Assembly (NCBI GenBank): GCA_000697335.1
Contig: JNEM01009194.1
Span: 1 to 44,322, forward strand
Origin: Conidiobolus incongruus B7586
Taxonomy: Eukaryota > Entomophthoromycota > Entomophthoromycetes > Entomophthorales > Conidiobolaceae
Direction of reading: 5' to 3'
DNA: 44,322 nucleotides
In this document: one piece after another, positions 42,770 through 44,322 of the stretch
Layout: each line of letters opens with the position of its first letter
Position numbering within the stretch: the stretch's first letter is position 1
Notes under the pieces: generated by a model
What the model was told of the DNA's origin: nothing
Databases searched by the model: none
The model's input: the letters and a program-made list of their open reading frames with translations, nothing else
Translations under genes and position numbers: made by a program

Positions 42770-44322
42770 GCAGTTAATGATCATTGCGATTTTTGTATTT
42801 ATGATTATAATGCATTACATAAGATGAATGCAACTTAATTCATTCATCCAATAAAACTAACCTAATTAATCTATAACGTCATTTCTCACATCAAGTTTTA
42901 ACTAGCACTACTTTTGAACTAAAATCCATAAATCAAATTAAATAATTGTTAATAATAAAACCGAGTTTAATATCCATTAATATTAATACTATTGCATTCA
43001 ATCTTAAGCATATAAATTGAAATTTATCACCTATACATATCTAAAACAATTTGTACAAAATAGTCTAAAATTAAACACGTATTTAAAACCAAAGAATGTT
43101 AAAACGAAAAATTGAAATAAATAAATGCTCCGTTTTTGTATAAAGGTTGATATAAATTTAGACTATATCATATTAGTTAAATATGATTTCAAAATTTTTT
43201 TAACCTTATTTATAGTTGATATTTTCTGTTAAATTTTAACAGAAAAAAGTTTTTATTTTTATGTTTTTAAAATATTAATTTATTTACAAATTTAGAATTA
43301 TGATTAAATTAATTGAAATAAAAATTAGTGAAATTAACTCTTAAAAAAATTTTTTTAATATATTCTCATGTTTTACTAATCATAATATATATTATATAAA
43401 AATAATTAAGAATACATTGTTATATTATTAAGTAACTTGTTATTTGACAAATTAAACTTTTTTAGTATGATTTTAATCATTATAAGGATATGAAAAAACT
43501 TATGATATGAACTATTATCAAATAAAACTATGAATTTTAATAACCAAATTAACGCCATTCAATTTTAAAATCTAAAATCATATTAATTTCTCTAAACTTG
43601 ATTATTTAATAATTTACTTTAAAGAATAATGATCTTATTCGAAAAAAATTAATATTGATTATAATAAATCTTAACTTATTTGTTAAATTTTAATATTTAA
43701 TAATAAAATGGCAATAAATAATTTAAATAATATTAAGGATTAAATATACATCAATATTAAATCATGCATAAATGTTTATAGAGAACTTTCCATTTATTTA
43801 TATTTACTAATACAAATTTTGAATAGGTTTTTCTCAGCTACATATTCATTGTTTTTAAGGTTAGATAAATTCATGTGATTTAATTTATATTTATCCATAT
43901 TCAATTTCTTAATTACAAAATAATTGAAAATTATTAAAATATGATTTTTAAATAATATATTATATTAATCAATATATAAATATATATAACCTATAAATTA
44001 TCAAATAATAATATGAATCAATTTAATAATTTTTAAAATTCAAAATATTATAATTTTTTAAAAAAGTGTAAATTGTTTTTACATTAAATAATATATAAGA
44101 CTGAAGTTAATTATATCTTAATAATATTTAGGATTTATAATAAATATATCATAATATATGTATTATCAATAAGTTTTATATAAGATAAATATTATTATAT
44201 AATAAATAAATATAAAGTAATTAAATTTAAAAGATGAATTATCTTATTATATTAATATATATTATACTTTGAACTTTTATTTATTTGAAGTTTATAAATC
44301 AATATTTTATCAAGTTATGAAT
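42770..44322. other. AT-rich terminal spacer with a palindrome
   Basis: 1.5 kb of A/T-dominated sequence after the orphan gene. The only structured element I see is the palindrome at 43222-43246. No frame or RNA gene is recognisable. Confidence 0.5.
43222..43246. repeat. 12-bp palindrome with one-base centre
   Basis: TTTTCTGTTAAA, one T, then the exact reverse complement TTTAACAGAAAA. It could form a cruciform or hairpin. No adjacent gene suggests a terminator role. Confidence 0.85.

Noticed and set aside
1-44322. Transposons, retroelements, virus-like elements, CRISPR arrays, rRNA
   Set aside because: I found no integrase, transposase, reverse transcriptase, capsid-like or rRNA signature and no long terminal or inverted repeats. 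Repeats present are microsatellites and short hairpins.

Overview
The window is strongly AT-rich nuclear DNA from a fungus. Four things point to fungi: a Zn2Cys6 transcription factor, a NoxR/p67phox-type NADPH oxidase regulator, compact genes, and very short introns. I placed 56 introns by reading-frame continuity. Fifty-five are 48-67 nt long; the exception is an 84-nt AT-AC intron. Extreme AT content together with animal-like genes (STEEP1, MOB4, a PREPL/oligopeptidase-B-like peptidase, a minor-spliceosome-type intron) suggests an early-diverging lineage such as Entomophthoromycotina (Conidiobolus-like). The lineage is an inference.

Layout. 0.7-2.0 kb: THUMP-type tRNA guanine-N2 methyltransferase (-). 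3.65-6.4 kb: three tandem (+) genes, MOB4/phocein, mitochondrial ribosomal protein mS34 and the NatC auxiliary subunit NAA38, followed by tRNA-Leu(CAG). 9.2-10.2 kb: zinc-cluster regulator (-). 10.2-15.7 kb: a long stretch with no recognisable gene. 15.7-19.2 kb: a small secreted protein (+) convergent with an 18-exon S9 peptidase (-). 19.7-24.4 kb: Sec2/Rabin8-like Rab GEF (-), a decayed coiled-coil gene, and a 16-exon ATRIP/Rad26-like gene (-). 24.4-27.6 kb: mostly non-coding, with one gene relic. 27.6-31.0 kb: NoxR (+) convergent with eIF2B beta (-). 32.3-34.3 kb: ribosomal protein uS17/S11 (-), then STEEP1-like (+) and CTF8 (-), whose stop codons share one TTAA. 36.1-37.9 kb: M50B-like membrane protease (+) convergent with a free-standing beta-adaptin appendage (-). 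38-41.9 kb: gene relics and AT-rich spacer. 41.9-42.8 kb: a basic, low-complexity orphan protein (+) behind a clear TATA promoter. The last 1.5 kb is AT-rich spacer.

The genes do not form one pathway. They are a typical eukaryotic mix of translation (tRNA-Leu, uS17, mS34, eIF2B beta, tRNA methyltransferase), genome maintenance (CTF8, ATRIP-like), membrane traffic (Sec2-like GEF, beta appendage, STEEP1), signalling (MOB4, NoxR, zinc-cluster factor) and protein modification or turnover (NAA38, S9 and M50B peptidases). The most notable points are the probable U12-type AT-AC intron in eIF2B beta, three introns that need an AAG acceptor, the 244-residue appendage-only beta-adaptin, the stop-on-stop overlap, and several decaying genes. 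I saw no virus-like element, transposon or CRISPR array.
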